Source: Candidatus Schekmanbacteria bacterium
Lineage (GTDB): Bacteria > Schekmanbacteria > GWA2-38-11 > J061
NCBI GenBank assembly: GCA_003695725.1
Contig: RFHX01000237.1
Span: 1 to 25,629, forward strand
Length of the DNA stretch: 25,629 nucleotides
Direction: 5' to 3'
A program made the position numbers and the translations under genes. The notes below the pieces were generated by a model. That model worked only from the letters and a program-made list of their open reading frames with translations. It was not told the DNA's origin and made no database searches. Below are positions 22,581-25,629 of this stretch, one piece after another. The stretch's first letter is position 1, and each line of letters begins with the position of its first letter.

Positions 22581-23789
22581 TCAACTTCTCAAAAAAGGCT
22601 TGAAACCATTTCGTTTAAGGCAGTCAATAATCTGATCAATGTGGTCATAACCTTTTGTTTCAACTGTAATTTCGATTCTCGTTTTGCTCACAGGAAGTCC
22701 CCACTCTGTCCTCTCGTGGGAAATCTGAAGAATATTTCCTTCACAATCACCGATACTGCCGGCTATTCCTGAAAGCATACCGGGAACATCATCTACATCG
22801 ACATAAAAACGCAAAAGGCGGCCTGTCCTCAATAGCCCCATATGGATGATTCTCTCTATGAGATTGACATCTATATTTCCACCGCTGACAACAAGGACAA
22901 CATTCCCTCTTATATTGTCTATCTTTTCTGAAATGACCGCCGCCAGAGGCACAGCACCTGCGCCTTCTGCCACAAGTTTTGCTTTCTCCATAAACATCAG
23001 AACAGCCGCCGCAATATCTTCCTCCTCGACTGTAATCAGATCATCTACATACTTTTGAATAATAGGAAGGGTTTTATCTCCTACCTTTTTTACTGCTATG
23101 CCATCAGCAATAGTTTTTGGAGAGGGCACTTCGGCAATTGCACCCTCTTTCAAGGAGTGATATGCAGAGGCCGCTTCTCTTGCCTGCACTCCTATTATTT
23201 TTATCGATGGATTTTTCTGCTTCACTGCATATGAGATACCGGAAATCAATCCTCCTCCACCTACAGGGACCACTATATAATCTATCTTTTCGAGTTCATC
23301 TATGATTTCAAGCCCTATGGTGCCTTGCCCCTCGATTACATCATAATCATTGAATGCATTTATGAACTTTTTCCCTGTTTCTTCAGAATATTTTTTTGCC
23401 AATTCGTATGCTTCATCATAGCTTCTGCCTTCAAGATGCACATTTCCACCAAGGTTTTTGCATGACTCAACCTTGACAAGAGGTGTATTCCGAGGCATAT
23501 ACAGGTCGCAATCAATTCCATATTCGCTTGCGGCAAAAGCAACTGCCTGCGCATGATTTCCAGCCGAAGCAGTTACGATTCCCTTGCCCATCAGTTCACT
23601 TTCATTCTTTGACACAAAATTATATGCTCCCCTTATTTTGAATGAACCTGTCTTCTGAACATTTTCAAGCTTCAAAAATATTTTCAAACCAAGGGCATCT
23701 GAGAGGGCATTTGAACGGATAAAATTCCTTTTTTCAATTATTCCGTCTAAACGATTTCTTGCCGATTCAATACCTGCAAGTGAAAGCAT
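22581..23789 (-). CDS. ilvA: Threonine ammonia-lyase with ACT domain
   Basis: This 402-residue PLP enzyme converts threonine to 2-oxobutanoate and ammonia, the first step from threonine to isoleucine. The PLP lysine is Lys51 in TGSFKIRGAYNF, and the Gly-rich phosphate loop is VPVGGGGLISG. A single C-terminal ACT domain (about residues 325-402, LLRFYVDVDDVPGMLSGIAG) would sense an amino acid. This is the short 400-residue form, also annotated as TdcB-like with ACT, rather than the 510-residue E. coli IlvA. AAAGGA lies 6 bp upstream of the ATG. A candidate promoter lies at 23827-23855. Biosynthetic and catabolic roles cannot be told apart here, since no ilv neighbour is present. Confidence 0.93.
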   Translation of the reverse strand: MLSLAGIESARNRLDGIIEKRNFIRSNALSDALGLKIFLKLENVQKTGSFKIRGAYNFVSKNESELMGKGIVTASAGNHAQAVAFAASEYGIDCDLYMPRNTPLVKVESCKNLGGNVHLEGRSYDEAYELAKKYSEETGKKFINAFNDYDVIEGQGTIGLEIIDELEKIDYIVVPVGGGGLISGISYAVKQKNPSIKIIGVQAREAASAYHSLKEGAIAEVPSPKTIADGIAVKKVGDKTLPIIQKYVDDLITVEEEDIAAAVLMFMEKAKLVAEGAGAVPLAAVISEKIDNIRGNVVLVVSGGNIDVNLIERIIHMGLLRTGRLLRFYVDVDDVPGMLSGIAGSIGDCEGNILQISHERTEWGLPVSKTRIEITVETKGYDHIDQIIDCLKRNGFKPFLRS

Positions 23790-24181
23790 AGAATCCTTTT
23801 TTCTATTTCTATTGGAAGTTTATTGAATCATATAACAGATTTGGCTTTTTTCCAAAGTTTTTTTCTTCAAATGTGCGACAATGCTCTTAAATATAGTTTC
23901 ATACATAAACAATCTTTCTATATACTTTGTAAATTCGAAAATCCGTATTCACAATCCTTTTTTTATGCTGTCTTCTTGTGGATTACTTCTCCTAATTTCT
24001 GCCGCCGTCAGATTTGCTTCGCAAAAAATAATGTCATAAAGGATACTCTATCGAGCAATAAACCATTCAATTTTGAAAAGGAAGTTGAAAATGTTTATGA
24101 AAGATTAGATATATGAGGACTGAATTAATCAGCGGCAATCCAAATACACAAATGAAATGTATCTAATATCTTTACAAAAAA
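23790..24181. other. 392-bp intergenic region without a supported gene
   Basis: It holds the upstream region of the threonine ammonia-lyase gene and the downstream region of the universal stress gene. The only signal I can support is the candidate promoter at 23827-23855. A TTG-initiated open frame at 23823-24116 lacks a ribosome site and family-like content. I see no tRNA, repeat or strong hairpin. Confidence 0.6.
23827..23855 (-). promoter_or_regulatory. Candidate sigma-70 promoter for threonine ammonia-lyase
   Basis: On the minus strand TTGGAA (23850-23855, four of six) and TATGAT (23827-23832, five of six) are 17 bp apart, with the start codon about 38 bp downstream of the -10 box. Confidence 0.4.
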
Positions 24182-25084
24182 TCAAAACCTGACCGTCATA
24201 ACAGGTATATGTGACGACCTTATTACCCTTTCTGCCACCGAACCAATTACTACATGAGCAATTCCGCTTCGTCCATGTGTCCCCATCACGATTAAATTTG
24301 ACGCAAGTTCTTCTGAAAGTTCTATAATTTTCTCGTATGGTTCTCCTCTCTTAACGAATGTATCCACCTTGATATTCTTACTTTCTTCTCTATTCGCCAA
24401 GGCTTCCAATTTCTCTTTTATCTCTTCATCGATTTTTTCAAGCACATCTTCCTCAGAAATATAGTCGCTTAGATAATATGGATAATATGTTATAGGCTGA
24501 TTCACAAATACAAGATCAATCTCTGAATGATAAAAATTGGCAATCCTTTCTGCTAAATGAAGCGACTTTTCTGAAAGCTGTGAAAAATCATAAGGTACGA
24601 GAATTTTCTTAATATTATATGATTCAGGAGCTATTACAGTATCAACTCTCATTGTTATGACAGGTACTTTTGACGCTCTAATTACTTTTTCCGTAACGCT
24701 TCCAAGAAGAAGATGAGCAAGTCCCTTTCTGCCATGGGTCCCCATTACGACCAAATCAGCGTTAGTCTTTTCTATCAATGAAATAATCTCCGTGGGAGGA
24801 TAGCCGCGCAGAACAACGGTCTCGATGTCATTTTTTAGATTTGATTTTTCAACATATTCTTCCTGTATCTTTTCTTCAAGTTCTTCCTTCAAATCAGCAA
24901 TAATCTTAGGGGTAAAGTATTCTGAGGAATGAATGGGATCGGTTATCAAGGGCTCAGAAATTATATGTACAAGAATAATTTTTGAACCTCTATCTTTTGA
25001 AAAAAATTCGGCGAGATTAAAGGAATTCATAGAGCCATCAGAAAAATCAACAGGCACCAATATTCTCTTGAATAGATTTTCCAT
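24182..25084 (-). CDS. Tandem universal stress protein
   Basis: This 300-residue protein has two complete Usp domains (about 1-146 and 155-300). Both halves carry the nucleotide-binding pattern GxxGx9G(S/T): GTHGRKGLAHLLLGSV in the first and GTHGRSGIAHVVIGSV in the second. The first half has VPVDFSDGSMNSFNLAEFF and the second the matching VPYDFSQLSEKSLHLAERI. ATP binding in both is therefore expected. Family members respond to starvation, redox or membrane stress and act in the cytoplasm. GGAGAAG precedes the ATG. It is divergent from the sensor-like gene with 246 bp between them. No -35/-10 pair of quality was found for it. Confidence 0.92.
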   Translation of the reverse strand: MENLFKRILVPVDFSDGSMNSFNLAEFFSKDRGSKIILVHIISEPLITDPIHSSEYFTPKIIADLKEELEEKIQEEYVEKSNLKNDIETVVLRGYPPTEIISLIEKTNADLVVMGTHGRKGLAHLLLGSVTEKVIRASKVPVITMRVDTVIAPESYNIKKILVPYDFSQLSEKSLHLAERIANFYHSEIDLVFVNQPITYYPYYLSDYISEEDVLEKIDEEIKEKLEALANREESKNIKVDTFVKRGEPYEKIIELSEELASNLIVMGTHGRSGIAHVVIGSVAERVIRSSHIPVMTVRF

Positions 25085-25298
25085 TTTCTTCTCCTCATAG
25101 TCTTACTTCATTTTTTATTCCTATAAATGAATTTAAATAATTATGCCCTTTTTTCAAGCTCAATAAGATAATCCCATCAAGCATAATTTTGTCATTTTTA
25201 AGAAGAATTGCTTCCTACCGTTAGTTTATTGACGAAATAATGAAATATAAAACCACTTATTTGTTGAAATAATTGACGATATTTAATGAATAAAAAAT

Positions 25299-25315
25299 TG
25301 GCACATTTTTTGCAT
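25299..25315 (+). promoter_or_regulatory. Sigma-54 (RpoN) promoter match
   Basis: TGGCAC, then five bases, then TTGCA (25310-25314) fits the -24/-12 consensus TGGCACG-N4-TTGCA at every position but one. The GG and GC dinucleotides are correctly spaced. Transcription would start near 25325. It points into the last gene, whose apparent start codon is only about six bases further on. Confidence 0.65.
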
Positions 25316-25330
25316 TAACCATATAGCGCT

Positions 25331-25629
25331 ATGAAGATATTAAAAGACAAACCAAATATAACTGCGCTGATTATTGCCATATTATTCGTATTCTCAGCTT
25401 TTTTCCTCTCTATGAGAATCTTCAAAAATAATAAAATGACTGTGCTGAAACAGTTCGATATCGCACAACGGTCAAAAGTTTCTTTCGCAATAGATTCACT
25501 TAGAAATGCATATGAGCATCTCATTCAAACAATAGATTTTATAAAACATGAAACTTCAGAAAACAGAAGAATGGGACAATATGATATTGAAAGAATCAGT
25601 ATGCTGATAAATGAAACATTGACAAATAC
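25331..25629 (+). CDS. Partial membrane sensor-like protein, cut by the window end
   Basis: The frame stays open from ATG 25331 to the last base, giving 99 residues. Residues about 10-29 are one membrane helix, preceded by a short basic N-terminus (KILKDKPN), so the following part is probably outside the cytoplasm. That part is charged and helical (SKVSFAIDSLRNAYEHLIQ onward), similar to the sensing region of histidine kinases or diguanylate cyclases. The catalytic half is missing, so the type cannot be decided. No ribosome site is visible before the ATG. Upstream lies a good sigma-54 promoter match, which points to control by an enhancer-binding protein. Confidence 0.55.
   Translation, partial: MKILKDKPNITALIIAILFVFSAFFLSMRIFKNNKMTVLKQFDIAQRSKVSFAIDSLRNAYEHLIQTIDFIKHETSENRRMGQYDIERISMLINETLTN

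Noticed and set aside
23823-24116. 97-residue open frame in the gap between the threonine ammonia-lyase and stress protein genes
   Set aside because: It starts at TTG without a ribosome site, has unusual Phe/Cys-rich composition with no family pattern, and overlaps the candidate ilvA promoter.
1-25629. CRISPR arrays, tRNA/rRNA genes, insertion sequences and phage genes
   Set aside because: I looked for regular direct repeats, tRNA T-loop sequences, and transposase or integrase-like products and found none that could be supported.

Overview
The window reads as AT-rich chromosomal DNA (roughly mid-to-high thirties percent GC by eye) from a Gram-negative, probably anaerobic or microaerobic bacterium. 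The signs are a lipoprotein with a lipobox, a Fur-box-like operator, a sigma-54 promoter match, an archaeal-type cofactor-independent phosphoglycerate mutase, low-potential ferredoxin and radical-SAM chemistry. I would guess an uncultured lineage near Desulfobacterota, Nitrospirota or Schekmanbacteria, but nothing here fixes the taxon. There is no rRNA, tRNA, CRISPR array, transposase or phage gene.

Layout. 147-3232 (+): a flavin-split-barrel/alpha-beta-hydrolase fusion, a zinc-type CDF transporter and a coiled-coil lipoprotein. 3378-5642 (+): an SDR oxidoreductase, then a three-gene cassette made of a small BchB-C-terminus-like (PCP_red) protein, a 2[4Fe-4S] ferredoxin and a ferredoxin-dependent bilin reductase. 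The cassette starts behind a promoter/operator-like sequence and ends at a strong hairpin terminator. 5703-7598 (+): a small membrane protein and phosphoglycerate mutase. 7785-9288 (-): an azoreductase-like flavoprotein and a methyltransferase. 9456-11535 (-): a small Cys protein, an LsrF-like aldolase and a Zn alcohol dehydrogenase. 11748-15784 (+): a compact peptide-modification type cassette (PqqD-like, radical SAM/SPASM, HprK-like kinase, S26-type peptidase, nucleotidyltransferase). 15843-19386 (-): a pair of exporter-fold ABC half-transporters behind a clear sigma-70 promoter and Fur-like palindrome. 19626-21445 (-): an ABC-2 ATPase/permease pair. 21600-22574 (+): an isolated OppD/DppD ATPase. 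22581-23789 (-): threonine ammonia-lyase with ACT domain. 24182-25084 (-): a tandem universal stress protein. 25331-end (+): the start of a membrane sensor-like protein behind a sigma-54 promoter match.

The most interesting part is 4212-5684. A bilin reductase with both conserved active-site aspartates sits beside its likely electron donor and a stand-alone homologue of the C-terminal domain of a chlorophyll-biosynthesis enzyme subunit, with no photosynthesis or phytochrome gene in view. This looks like a linear-tetrapyrrole (or related) reduction module in a non-phototroph. The second is the PqqD/radical-SAM/kinase/peptidase cassette, which has the enzymes of a ribosomal-peptide pathway but no precursor peptide that I can see.
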